35,084 bases of DNA from contig JAKSLN010000015.1 of NCBI GenBank assembly GCA_024401165.1, positions 1 to 35,084 on the forward strand, in the 5' to 3' direction. The first letter of the stretch is position 1; each line of letters starts with the position of its first letter. Below the pieces are notes generated by a model that made no database searches, was not told the DNA's origin, and saw only the letters and a list, made by a program, of their open reading frames with translations. Origin of the DNA: Bacteroidaceae bacterium (GTDB taxonomy: Bacteria > Bacteroidota > Bacteroidia > Bacteroidales > Bacteroidaceae). The position numbers were made by a program, and so were the translations under genes. Shown piece after piece: positions 14,693 through 23,263 of the stretch.

Positions 14693-16219
14693 ATGGATTA
14701 TGAATTGAACATTCCACAAACGAAGGAGGAACGCATGCAGCTTCGCCAAGCTCTAAAGGGGTTTGTGCAGGAGCAGCACCTCTGTCCGCCCATTTCGCTG
14801 AAACAGTTGGAGGGGCTGGCCATTAACTTTGTGGCCAAGAACGAAGACTGCAAGGACTTGCTCTCCTGGTTGATGGTGGAGATTCATAACCAGATATGGC
14901 TGCCCATCGTTGCCAGCATCCCCCACGATCGACGACTGCTGATGCTCCCTAAGTGCCTCAGTAGGCGTTTCAGTTTGAAGGGTGAGAGCGAACGCTGCCA
15001 GGCAGAGTTTGACGAGTTCGGATTGCTGTGTCATCGTTGCGGTGGCTGCCACATACCGATGCTGCAGGACAAGGCCGAGCAACTGGGCAGCCTGAGCATC
15101 GTGGCCGAAGGCTTCACGCAGGTCGTCGAACTGATAGAGAATCAGGTCGTGGACGCCGTCATCGGTGTCAGCTGCCTCGACTCGCTGCAGAAGGCATTCC
15201 CCTTGTTGGTGCGCCATGCCGTGCCCGGACTGGCTGTTGCCCTGAACAACTCAGGCTGCCACGACACGCACGTTGACATGGACTATGTGGAAGAACTGCT
15301 CTCCATGCTAAACGAAGAGACCACGACCATGCTGCTCAACCACGAAGCTGTGCGCGAGCAGGTGAACCGCTGGTTTACGATGCCCGAACTGGAGCAGATG
15401 CTCTTCTGCGACCCACGGTCGGGGCAACCCGACCGGAGCAGCACATCGCGCATCTGCCTGGACTGGATGTGCGGTGAGGGAAAGCGCTGGCGTCCCTTCC
15501 TTCTCTCTGCCGTATGGCAGGCCTTGACAGGCAAGACTGAGATGACGGAGGACGTACATCGGGCAGCCGTGGCGGTGGAGTGCTTCCACAAAGCTTCGCT
15601 CATTCACGACGATGTCGAAGACCAGGACTGCCTGCGATACGGACAACCTACGGTCAATGCTCTCTATGGCGATGCCTTTGCCATCAACGCAGGCGATGCC
15701 TTACTGGGCGAGGGCTACCGCATATTGGCACAAAGCAACAATGCTGAACTGCTTCGCCTCATTGCCGATGCGCACATGAAATTGAGTCAGGGACAGGGCG
15801 AGGAATTGATGCTGTCGCGCATGCCGGAACCCAACGTCGACATGGAGCACATCCTGCACATCTTCCGCCTCAAGACGGTGCCAGCCTTCGAAGTGTCGCT
15901 GATGCTGGGACTGAGCTGCACGGGCAACTTCGTACATATCCGCTTCATGCTGACGACCTACTCTGAGGCGCTCGGCATTGCCTATCAGCTGAAGGACGAT
16001 CTGGAGGACTTCATTCAGGACAGCGAGGCTGCCTCACGTCCTTCGGCCGTCATGGCGCTACGCAACGCTCATCCCGCGTGGACGGATGACGAAATCAAAC
16101 GGGAATTGCAAGGCATGGTCGATGACTATCATCAGCAGGCGCTGGATGCGATAAGCGAACTAGACGAACTGGAACTGAAACGCCTGCTGTACCAGGTGAC
16201 GGAAGAGGTGTTTAAATAA
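14693..16219 (+). CDS. DUF116 domain fused to a polyprenyl diphosphate synthase
   Basis: The 508-aa protein joins two families. Residues about 80-200 have the DUF116 pattern: MLPKCLS (Cys88), Cys102, then LLCHRCGGCHIPML (Cys113, Cys116, Cys119), VVELIENQVVDAVIGVSC (Cys161), and GCHD. The cysteines suggest a metal or Fe-S site. Residues about 235-508 are a trans-isoprenyl diphosphate synthase with the first Asp-rich motif DDVED (306-310) and the second DDLED (435-439). The latter domain condenses isopentenyl diphosphate onto allylic diphosphates; small residues before the first motif (KASLIH) are compatible with a long product. The fusion is intact with no frameshift. It probably supplies the terpene cyclase encoded downstream. 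The role of DUF116 is unknown. Confidence 0.88.
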   Translation: MDYELNIPQTKEERMQLRQALKGFVQEQHLCPPISLKQLEGLAINFVAKNEDCKDLLSWLMVEIHNQIWLPIVASIPHDRRLLMLPKCLSRRFSLKGESERCQAEFDEFGLLCHRCGGCHIPMLQDKAEQLGSLSIVAEGFTQVVELIENQVVDAVIGVSCLDSLQKAFPLLVRHAVPGLAVALNNSGCHDTHVDMDYVEELLSMLNEETTTMLLNHEAVREQVNRWFTMPELEQMLFCDPRSGQPDRSSTSRICLDWMCGEGKRWRPFLLSAVWQALTGKTEMTEDVHRAAVAVECFHKASLIHDDVEDQDCLRYGQPTVNALYGDAFAINAGDALLGEGYRILAQSNNAELLRLIADAHMKLSQGQGEELMLSRMPEPNVDMEHILHIFRLKTVPAFEVSLMLGLSCTGNFVHIRFMLTTYSEALGIAYQLKDDLEDFIQDSEAASRPSAVMALRNAHPAWTDDEIKRELQGMVDDYHQQALDAISELDELELKRLLYQVTEEVFK

Positions 16220-16243
16220 TTGATAATTGACAATTGATAATTG
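16218..16243. repeat. Tandem AATTGATAATTG repeat
   Basis: AATTGATAATTG occurs at 16218-16229 and 16232-16243 (period 14), overlapping the last bases of the polyprenyl synthase stop codon. It is A/T-rich and nearly palindromic, typical of short spacer phrases in this window. Confidence 0.65.
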
Positions 16244-16293
16244 ATATTCCCTCGAAACCATAAAACTTCAGAACCGAAAGAAAAAATCTGAAC

Positions 16294-16950
16294 GTGAAGA
16301 CGAAAGTAGTAAAGCGGGTATATGAGACCTTGCGAAGTGGGTGGGAGCGTTTGACTCCCGAGGCGCAGCAGGCGGTTCGTGACTTTGTCAAAAGTCAGCG
16401 GACGGCCAACGGTTACATGAATGCCGGTGGCAAGGAGGACCCCTATTACCGTCAGTTTGGCAAAGTGCTTGAGGTCGTCTTCTCGCCCTGGAAACTTGCG
16501 TTCTTCATGCCCGACTTCGTTGTCAACGAGAGTGTAGGTCGCGACAATGTCTATGGTTTGTTCATGGATTACCTGTCAGGCAATCCATCGGCAGAACGAT
16601 TGGCAGAAGTGGACTTTGCTCAGCATGCTACCACGAATGCTGCCTGCTGCCTACTGGTCATGCAACAAGAGGTGGCGAGTGCGCCGGATGCGGCGTTGGT
16701 GACGTGGCTTCAGCAGCGTCAGGACGAGACGGGTGGTTTCTATGCAAGCGAACAGGCTCCCATTCCCGACATGCTGAGCACGGCCGTTGCCCTCTTCACC
16801 CTCCAGTATGTTGAGGCCAAAGCGCAGGATGCCTCCGATTTCATTCAGGCTCACTGGATAGAAGAGGGGGCTTTCTCTCCCACCGTATTGGATGAGTACA
16901 GCGATGTAGAGTACGTCTTTTACGGTTTGTTGGCGTTAGGAAGTTGTTGA
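16294..16950 (+). CDS. Small prenyltransferase/squalene-cyclase-like toroid protein
   Basis: This 218-aa protein starts with GTG. It contains repeats of the alpha/alpha-toroid type seen in prenyltransferase beta subunits and squalene cyclases, clearest at residues 143-175 (RQDETGGFYASEQAPIPDML, then STAVALFTLQYVEA). The aromatic N-terminal half (FGKVLEVVFSPWKLAFFMPD) may touch the membrane. It has no DxDD or DDxxD motif, so it is unlikely to cyclise terpenes alone. It lies immediately upstream of the full-size class II cyclase gene and may be an accessory subunit. Gene boundaries are reasonable, but the GTG start is inferred from the first usable codon of the frame. Confidence 0.65.
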   Translation: MKTKVVKRVYETLRSGWERLTPEAQQAVRDFVKSQRTANGYMNAGGKEDPYYRQFGKVLEVVFSPWKLAFFMPDFVVNESVGRDNVYGLFMDYLSGNPSAERLAEVDFAQHATTNAACCLLVMQQEVASAPDAALVTWLQQRQDETGGFYASEQAPIPDMLSTAVALFTLQYVEAKAQDASDFIQAHWIEEGAFSPTVLDEYSDVEYVFYGLLALGSC

Positions 16951-17000
16951 GGGAGTTAAAGGAGTCTGAAAGGAGAAAAAGAAGTAAAAGGAAATTGAAA

Positions 17001-18752
17001 ATGAATACGACACAACTGAAGGAAATGCAGACAGATGCCATGGAGCGACTCCGGAGGAGCCGTTCGGCAGATGGCATGTGGAGAGGCGAACTTTCGAGCA
17101 GTGCCATCTCTACCAGCGTTAGCGTGTTTGCCCTTCAGCGTATCGACGAGCAGCGTTATCGGGAGTACATCGACAAGGGTGTAAACTGGTTGCACACGAC
17201 GATGAAGGAGGACGGTTCGTGGGGAGACTCGGTAGAGAGTCCCAGCAACATGACGGCGACGCTGCTGACCTACGTCTCGCTCTATGCCGTTGGGCAGGCT
17301 CCCCGTCAGGCACGCGAGTTCTTGAACCGCAAGTTTGGCGGTGAAAGCGAGGACGCCCTCATCCAAGGTGTTTTAGACTACTACGGAAAGGACTTGACCT
17401 TCTCGGTTCCCATCCTCATGATGTGTGCCCTTGCTGGCGTGATAAAGAGTTGGAAGCGGATACCTCCCTTCCCCTTCGAATTGGCCACGCTGCCGCAAGT
17501 ACTCTTCCGCTATCTCAACCTGCCCGTGGTGAGTTACGCCATTCCGGCGCTGATAGCCATCGGCATCTGCCAACTGAAGCGGAAGGGCGGATTGCTCTCT
17601 CCGCTGCGTCGTCTGTTTATTCCCAAGGCCCTGCGCGTCCTGACCAAGATGCAACCAGCTGACGGAGGTTATCTGGAGGCTGCTCCGCTGACCGCCTTCG
17701 TGAGTATGTGCCTTGCCGAATCCGGACAGAATGGCAAGCATGGAGAGTTCCGCCAGCATGAAGTGACGCAACGCTGTGCCCAGTTCCTTGTTGATACGGT
17801 GCGCGAGGACGGTTCGTGGCCTATCGACACCAATCTGGCGGGATGGGTGACGAGTCTGGCGGGCAAGGTGGCGCCCTCGATCCCGGAAGCGGATGCTGAC
17901 AATCAGCGTCTGGCTAACATCATCAAGCGAAATGCCACCACCGCAGTACACCCCTTCACTGGCGCTGCAGCCGGGGGGTGGGGGTGGAGTGACCTAAGTG
18001 GTTCAGTGCCCGACGGTGACGATACAAGTGGGGCCTTAGTCGCACTGCACCATCTGACAGGCGGCAAACCGTGCTGTGAGGCAGAAGCAGGTCTGAAGTG
18101 GCTGATGGGGCTGCAGAACCGCGATGGCGGCATGCCCACCTTCTGCAAGGGATGGGGCAAGTTGCCCTTCGACCGCAGTTCACCAGACATCACGGCGCAT
18201 GCCATCCTGGCCATGGGACTCTGGCTGCCCTCGCTGGACGGAGATTTGAAGGAGCAGGTGGAGAAGAGTTTGGCGAAGATGATAGGGTGGATGGAAAAGT
18301 CGGTAGAACGCATCCGACAGCAAAACTGCGGATGGGTGCCTCTCTGGTTTGGCGATCAGGACGCGGCAGACGAGAAAGCACCGGTGTACGGTACCGCCAC
18401 GGCCGTGGACTACCTCATGTCTACGCAGCGCAAAGATGCCATCCATCTGGCCATAACACAGGTTGACTTCATCCTCCAGACTCAGAATGAAGACGGCGGA
18501 TGGGGCGGCAACAAAGGTGTCAGGTCGAAGGTTACGTACACAGCCCGTGCACTCTCTGCCCTGGCGCATTTCAAAGGGCATGAAGAGGCAAAGGAGAGAG
18601 GTTGGAACTACCTCTACGAACGCTTCAAGGCAGGCACGCTGTATGACCGCGAACCCATAGGACTCTATTTCTCACGCCTCTGGTATTCAGAGGAACTGTA
18701 TAATATAACATTCTTGTTGCACGCACTTAAACTTGAATTGCATGAACGATAA
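17001..18752 (+). CDS. Class II terpene cyclase, squalene-hopene-cyclase-like
   Basis: The 583-aa protein belongs to the squalene-hopene cyclase/terpene mutase family. The N-terminal signature ADGMWRGELSSSAISTS matches the DGxWxGEL start of these enzymes. QW-type repeats are seen at DGSWGD (near 70), DGSWPID (near 270) and DGGWGGNKG (near 498). The catalytic acid motif is PDGDDTSGAL, with DGDD at 338-341, equivalent to DxDDTA of SHC. Such enzymes protonate a polyprene to start a cyclisation cascade. The protein is slightly shorter than typical SHC (about 630 aa). ATG 17001 is preferred over TTG 16944, which would add a lysine/arginine-rich stretch encoded by spacer repeats. No squalene synthase genes are in the window, so the substrate is open. 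Confidence 0.88.
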   Translation: MNTTQLKEMQTDAMERLRRSRSADGMWRGELSSSAISTSVSVFALQRIDEQRYREYIDKGVNWLHTTMKEDGSWGDSVESPSNMTATLLTYVSLYAVGQAPRQAREFLNRKFGGESEDALIQGVLDYYGKDLTFSVPILMMCALAGVIKSWKRIPPFPFELATLPQVLFRYLNLPVVSYAIPALIAIGICQLKRKGGLLSPLRRLFIPKALRVLTKMQPADGGYLEAAPLTAFVSMCLAESGQNGKHGEFRQHEVTQRCAQFLVDTVREDGSWPIDTNLAGWVTSLAGKVAPSIPEADADNQRLANIIKRNATTAVHPFTGAAAGGWGWSDLSGSVPDGDDTSGALVALHHLTGGKPCCEAEAGLKWLMGLQNRDGGMPTFCKGWGKLPFDRSSPDITAHAILAMGLWLPSLDGDLKEQVEKSLAKMIGWMEKSVERIRQQNCGWVPLWFGDQDAADEKAPVYGTATAVDYLMSTQRKDAIHLAITQVDFILQTQNEDGGWGGNKGVRSKVTYTARALSALAHFKGHEEAKERGWNYLYERFKAGTLYDREPIGLYFSRLWYSEELYNITFLLHALKLELHER

Positions 18753-20178
18753 AAGAATAACATGGATAACCATCGGCGTAGCAGCTCTGTACCTGGCGCT
18801 GCTTATTGGATGGCATTTTTACGATCCCAGCAGCAGTCTTACCGAGGCTGTGCCGGGCGCAGACAACCGACCGGCAGGTAATGCTCGCAAGGCTGACGAC
18901 GTGCTCATCGGCGAGTTTTTCATGAAGGACTCTGCCGCCCAGCTTTCGGCGGTCGCACCCGACGCCGGCGAATGGCCCTGCTTCCGTGGTGTGAACCACG
19001 ACAACATTGCCAGCAACGCGCGTCCGATGTCACTGCCGAAGGATGGTTTCAAGGACATGTGGTCGCTGGAGACGGGTGAGGGACATGCTGCCCCCGTCAT
19101 CTCAGAGGGTCGTGCCTATGTGCTCGACTACGACGAACGCATGAGTGCGGACGCACTGCGCTGTCTGGACCTTCAGACGGGCAAGCAGTTGTGGAAGCGT
19201 TGGTACCGCGTCCCCATGAAGCGCAACCATGGTTTCTCACGCACCATCCCTGCCATCTGCGGTGGACTGGTTGTCACCATTGGCCCCGAGGGACACGTCA
19301 TGTGCTGCGACAAGTTGACGGGCGAGATGAAGTGGAGCATGGACATGAAGAAGCGCTTCGAGACCGAAATCCCCTTCTGGTATACGGGGCAGTGCCCCCT
19401 CATCGACAACGACATCCTGGTCTTAGCCCCTGCAGGCAAGGACACCCTCATGCTGGGCGTTGACGTGCAGACGGGCGAGACCCTTTGGGGCACACCCAAC
19501 ACCGTTGAGTTCAAGATGTCTCACTCATCGGTAATGCCTATGATGCTGGGCGGCACGCGCACCTACGTCTACATTGGCGTGGGTGGTGTCTGTGGTGTCT
19601 CGGCAGAGACTGAAAATGCAGGCAAACTATTGTGGAGTGCCAACAAATGGCAACCCTCGGTCGTTGCTCCCTCGCCCATGCAGATCTCGCAGAACCAAGT
19701 GTTCCTGGTAGCCGGTTATGGTGCCGGTGGCGCTTTGCTGCAAGTCGACAAGTCGGGGTCGGGGTGGAATGCCACCGTCAAGGACAGTTACAAGGCAAGC
19801 GAAGGCATGTCGAGCGAGCAGCAGACGCCCATCAATTATAAGGGCAAACTTGTAACGATTCTGCCTAAGGACGGTGGCGGCATGCGCGAGCGACTTGCCA
19901 TCTACAGTCCCGACAATCTGCACAAACCCATCTGGACTTCGGCTGCCGACGAGCGCTTCGGTCTGGGCCCTTACCTTGTCGTTGATGACAAGCTGTTTGC
20001 CTTCAAGGAAGATGGCGAACTGTATGCCTACCAACTCGGTACGGGATCGATGACTCTGCTGCACAAACAGCGTGTCATGGAGGAAGGCATCGATGCATGG
20101 GGGCCTCTGGCCTATGCCGATGGCATGTTGCTGGTGAGAGACAGCAAGACGATAAAGTGTTTACGAGTTTTTGAATAA
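18742..20178 (+). CDS. Membrane-anchored PQQ-type beta-propeller protein
   Basis: This 478-aa protein begins with one N-terminal transmembrane segment (ITWITIGVAALYLALLIGW). A linker leads to the propeller opening EWPCFRGVNHDNIASN. Blades carry the family's W-motif, for example LQTGKQLWKRW, LTGEMKWSMD and VQTGETLWGTP. The fold matches BamB and PQQ-dependent dehydrogenases, but no heme motif is present and PQQ binding cannot be shown. The domain should face the periplasm. The ATG overlaps the terpene cyclase stop by 11 bases, giving strong translational coupling. Likely roles are scaffolding or a redox or ligand-binding function for the cluster. Confidence 0.82.
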   Translation: MNDKRITWITIGVAALYLALLIGWHFYDPSSSLTEAVPGADNRPAGNARKADDVLIGEFFMKDSAAQLSAVAPDAGEWPCFRGVNHDNIASNARPMSLPKDGFKDMWSLETGEGHAAPVISEGRAYVLDYDERMSADALRCLDLQTGKQLWKRWYRVPMKRNHGFSRTIPAICGGLVVTIGPEGHVMCCDKLTGEMKWSMDMKKRFETEIPFWYTGQCPLIDNDILVLAPAGKDTLMLGVDVQTGETLWGTPNTVEFKMSHSSVMPMMLGGTRTYVYIGVGGVCGVSAETENAGKLLWSANKWQPSVVAPSPMQISQNQVFLVAGYGAGGALLQVDKSGSGWNATVKDSYKASEGMSSEQQTPINYKGKLVTILPKDGGGMRERLAIYSPDNLHKPIWTSAADERFGLGPYLVVDDKLFAFKEDGELYAYQLGTGSMTLLHKQRVMEEGIDAWGPLAYADGMLLVRDSKTIKCLRVFE

Positions 20179-20184
20179 TCGACT

Positions 20185-21189
20185 ATGGATAGACGCAAAT
20201 TTTTGAAGGTAACAGGTTCGTTGGCTGTAGGAGGAGCGATACTGTCGGTTGCGGGCACAGGCATCTGGAAACTGTTCAAGCACCCCGACCAGTTGTTCTA
20301 CGATTCGAAACGCTCGCAGGGCATCAAACTGCTGAAGGAGGATGGCGACTTCGTGTCGCCCTACCGTCGTACGTTCGGTTTCGTGGTTCCCGAGGACATC
20401 AATGCCATGGAGGTCGTAGGTGGAAGCATCTACCTCGCCACACCTAATAATATATATATATACGGGTTGAGCGGCGAACTCCAGACCAACTTCTCCACTC
20501 CAAGCGGCGTTCGAGACCTTGCTGTCTTCGACTCCCGCATCTATGCCTTGTATCCCACTCGCATTGAGGCGTACGACCATCAGGGTGCCCTGTTGCAGTC
20601 GATCGAGGCGTGCAGCGAGAATTCCGATTACTGCTCGTTGGCCGTATGTCCCGAAGGCATCTTCGTGACCGATGTGGCAAATAAGAACATCTGCAAGTAC
20701 CGCCTGGACGGTTCGATGGCACGTTTCATCCAGAGTCCGAAGGGGTTCGTCGTTCCCAACTATAGTTTTGCCATCACGTATATGGATGGTAAGATTCTAT
20801 GCTCGAATCCTGGCAGACACCTGGTGGAGACGTACACTCCCGAGGGCGAGTTCGTTGCCTCGTTCGGCAAGGCAGGGGCCGGTGCTGGTGCGTTCAGCGG
20901 TTGCTGCAACCCCGCCATCCTCTCCCCAGCCAACAACGGCGAGCTGCTCACTTCGGAGAAGGGCATCCCCCGCATCTCGTGCTATAGCCCGAACGGAACA
21001 TTCCGCAGCGTATTGCTCGACGCCAAGGCGTTGGGCGGAGGACATGCGGCCTACGACGTACGTGTGCAGAAAGACAAACTGATTGTTGCGAGTGGCAAGA
21101 AGGTATCTGTCTATCAGTACGACAAGCGGGTGAGTCAGACCACGGCGTGCGGCACCTGTACCAAGGATTGTCCGCTGAAGGTCGACTGA
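20185..21189 (+). CDS. Tat-exported NHL/6-bladed propeller with a C-terminal cysteine motif
   Basis: The 334-aa protein has a twin-arginine leader (DRRKFLKVTGSLAVGGAIL). About six blades of NHL/beta-propeller repeats follow, such as GVRDLAVFDSRIYALYPTRI, CSLAVCPEGIFVTDV and LVETYTPEGEFVASFGKAGA. The extreme C terminus is ACGTCTKDCPLKVD, with cysteines at 322, 325 and 329 (C-x2-C-x3-C): this is like a ferredoxin cluster motif lacking one ligand. Tat export implies folding, perhaps with a cofactor, in the cytoplasm. It is followed after 128 bases by a Tat polyferredoxin gene, its probable partner. Confidence 0.75.
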   Translation: MDRRKFLKVTGSLAVGGAILSVAGTGIWKLFKHPDQLFYDSKRSQGIKLLKEDGDFVSPYRRTFGFVVPEDINAMEVVGGSIYLATPNNIYIYGLSGELQTNFSTPSGVRDLAVFDSRIYALYPTRIEAYDHQGALLQSIEACSENSDYCSLAVCPEGIFVTDVANKNICKYRLDGSMARFIQSPKGFVVPNYSFAITYMDGKILCSNPGRHLVETYTPEGEFVASFGKAGAGAGAFSGCCNPAILSPANNGELLTSEKGIPRISCYSPNGTFRSVLLDAKALGGGHAAYDVRVQKDKLIVASGKKVSVYQYDKRVSQTTACGTCTKDCPLKVD

Positions 21190-21317
21190 AGAAATTGAAG
21201 ATTCAAACAGGGCCTCGCGGAACGTAGCGATGGACGAGAAATCGAAGAGTCGAAACTTCGGAAACAACTCGAGACAGAGCCGAAAAGCCCCAGATAATAT
21301 AACCCAAATAACGAAAG

Positions 21318-21911
21318 ATGGATAAAGACAAACTGAAAAGCCCGATGGACCGCAGAGACTTTCTGCGTACATGCGGTTCGCTCATTGCCGGAGGTGTTAC
21401 GTTGGCTGCAGGCGGATGGCTCGCTTCGAGGACGGGTGGAACCCTGGCAGACGGGTCGGATGCTGAGGGTGATGTGTTTTGGCAGATAGACCCCTTCAAA
21501 TGTACCCAGTGTGGGCGTTGTGAAACGGACTGCGTGTTGCCCGTATCGGCAGTGAAGTGTTTCCATGCCAACAAGGTATGCGGATATTGTGATTTGTGTG
21601 GAGGATACTATCGTCCCAGTGTGAAGGACCTGAACACGGCGGCAGAGAACCTGATGTGTCCAACAGGCGCCATCACGCGCAAGTTCGTTGAGGAACCCTA
21701 CTTCGAATATGCCATCGACGAGGACCTCTGCAACGGTTGTGGAAAGTGTGTGAAGGGCTGTACCAGTTTTGGCAACGGTTCGCTTTTCCTGCAGATTCAG
21801 CAGGACTTGTGCCAGCAGTGCAACGAGTGCAAGATTGCCCGCGTGTGTCCTTCGGATGCTATCCAGCGTGTCTCAAGCAAGAATGCCTATAAACTGAAAG
21901 ATCATGCATAG
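21318..21911 (+). CDS. Tat-exported polyferredoxin (NapG/NrfC-like)
   Basis: The 197-aa protein has a twin-arginine leader (MDRRDFLRTCGSLIAGG). Dense cysteine motifs follow: CTQCGRCETDC, CGYCDLCGG with a later MCP, CNGCGKCVKGC, and CQQCNECKIARVCP. This is enough for up to four [4Fe-4S] clusters. Proteins of this type, such as NapG, carry electrons on the periplasmic side of the membrane next to a NapH-type membrane protein, and such a gene follows directly. ATG 21318 is used; the internal ATG at 21345 also leaves the RR motif intact. Together with the preceding Tat propeller it forms the extracytoplasmic arm of the proposed electron path. Confidence 0.85.
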   Translation: MDKDKLKSPMDRRDFLRTCGSLIAGGVTLAAGGWLASRTGGTLADGSDAEGDVFWQIDPFKCTQCGRCETDCVLPVSAVKCFHANKVCGYCDLCGGYYRPSVKDLNTAAENLMCPTGAITRKFVEEPYFEYAIDEDLCNGCGKCVKGCTSFGNGSLFLQIQQDLCQQCNECKIARVCPSDAIQRVSSKNAYKLKDHA

Positions 21912-21915
21912 AGGT

Positions 21916-21940
21916 CTCCTCTCCCCTTGATGGGGAGGAG
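21916..21940. repeat. C/G-rich hairpin between polyferredoxin and NapH-like genes
   Basis: CTCCTCTCCCC and GGGGAGGAG surround TTGAT and can pair with a small bulge. No T-run follows, so it is probably a spacer element or partial attenuator rather than a terminator. Confidence 0.4.
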
Positions 21941-21976
21941 TGCTGCTGCATTTATCATTAACAAGAATGTAATAAG

Positions 21977-23263
21977 ATGAAAAGAATACTCTCTATAATG
22001 TTGGGTTTGACGGGAAGTCTGAGTGCGTTTGCCGAGGCCCGATTCCCCAAACCCGACTTTACCTCGGGATACGAGTACCCCGACATCTTCCACGGTTTGC
22101 CCTATGAGCAGTTTTGGAATGTGCTGGATATCGTTCTGCTGGTTGGCATGATGAGTCTTGTTGTGTGGGCAGCCTATCGCAAGCGCAGTCGATCCATCAT
22201 CCTGTCCATGTCGGTGGTCTCGGTGCTCTACTTCGGTTTCTTCCGAAGTGGATGTGTGTGTAGCGTGGGCTCAATACAGAATGTGGTAACGGCTGCGGTC
22301 GATTCCAGTTACCATCTGCCTCTGTACGTGCTGCTTATCTTTTTGTTACCCATCATCTTTGCCATGCTTTTTGGCAGAGTGTTCTGCTCGGGTGTCTGCC
22401 CATTGGGCGCATTACAGGAACTCGTCAACGTTCGCAACTTCCGACTCTCAAGAGCCGTATCGGCAACGCTAAGCATGATTCCTTGGGTCTACTTGGCCTT
22501 CACCATCCTGTATGCTGCGACACGCAGCCAGTTCCTGATCTGTCGCTTCGATCCCTTCGTCGGTATTTTCCGACTGGGAGGCGATGTCGGCATGATTGTC
22601 TTTGGTGTAGCGCTGCTCGTCATGTCGGTGTTCATCGGTCGTCCCTTCTGTCAGTTCCTCTGTCCCTATGGCGCAGTGCTTAGCGTGTTCAGTTCGCTTT
22701 CATGGCGATTCGGAAAGAAGAGCAAGCCCCAACTGGAGATAACGGACAAAGGGTGCATCAACTGTGCCCTGTGTGGCATGTCGTGCCCCGTAGATGCCAT
22801 TCAGGCTCCCCAAAACAGCAAGACGTCCGAGGAGCGACGTAAGGGTGTGAAGCGCATCATCCTGATGGCAGTACTGTTGCCTTTGCTCACACTCGGTGGG
22901 GCCATGCTCGTGGGGCAGAACAGCGATGCTTTGAGTCTTGCCCATAAGGATGTGTATTTGTATGAATTACTTTTGCAGCAGCAGGCGAACCCCGACATGG
23001 AGGAACCTCTTGAGGTAGAGACCTTCAATGCCATGGGTGGTAACATGGATGAATTAAAGGCGAAGGTCGACGATGTCAAGAGCGACTATTCGTTTTACGC
23101 TTATCTGGCGGGTGGTCTGATAGGCTTTGTCATTGGATTCAAACTGCTGAAACTCTCCCTCAAGCGTGGTCGCAAGACCTATGAGATTGATTCTGCACGT
23201 TGCACCATGTGCGGCAAGTGCTTCAACTATTGTCCCCAGAACCTGAAAAATAAAATAAAATGA
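21977..23263 (+). CDS. NapH/NosR-like polytopic iron-sulfur membrane protein
   Basis: The 428-aa protein has an N-terminal hydrophobic segment resembling a signal sequence (SIMLGLTGSLSAFA) and about six further membrane helices. The family-typical motifs are FCSGVCPLGALQE and FCQFLCPYGAVLS (CxxxCP pairs at membrane edges), plus GCVCSVG. Ferredoxin ligands follow at CINCALCGMSCP (near 261) and CTMCGKCFNYCP at the C terminus. Members pass electrons between a quinol or cytoplasmic donor and periplasmic Fe-S partners. It is flanked by the polyferredoxin gene and a membrane-anchored propeller gene, whose start overlaps its stop by 4 bases. Confidence 0.88.
   Translation: MKRILSIMLGLTGSLSAFAEARFPKPDFTSGYEYPDIFHGLPYEQFWNVLDIVLLVGMMSLVVWAAYRKRSRSIILSMSVVSVLYFGFFRSGCVCSVGSIQNVVTAAVDSSYHLPLYVLLIFLLPIIFAMLFGRVFCSGVCPLGALQELVNVRNFRLSRAVSATLSMIPWVYLAFTILYAATRSQFLICRFDPFVGIFRLGGDVGMIVFGVALLVMSVFIGRPFCQFLCPYGAVLSVFSSLSWRFGKKSKPQLEITDKGCINCALCGMSCPVDAIQAPQNSKTSEERRKGVKRIILMAVLLPLLTLGGAMLVGQNSDALSLAHKDVYLYELLLQQQANPDMEEPLEVETFNAMGGNMDELKAKVDDVKSDYSFYAYLAGGLIGFVIGFKLLKLSLKRGRKTYEIDSARCTMCGKCFNYCPQNLKNKIK

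Noticed and set aside
16944..17000. TTG start for the terpene cyclase
   Set aside because: The added 19 residues are Lys/Arg-rich and derived from repetitive spacer sequence; ATG 17001 directly precedes the family's normal N terminus.
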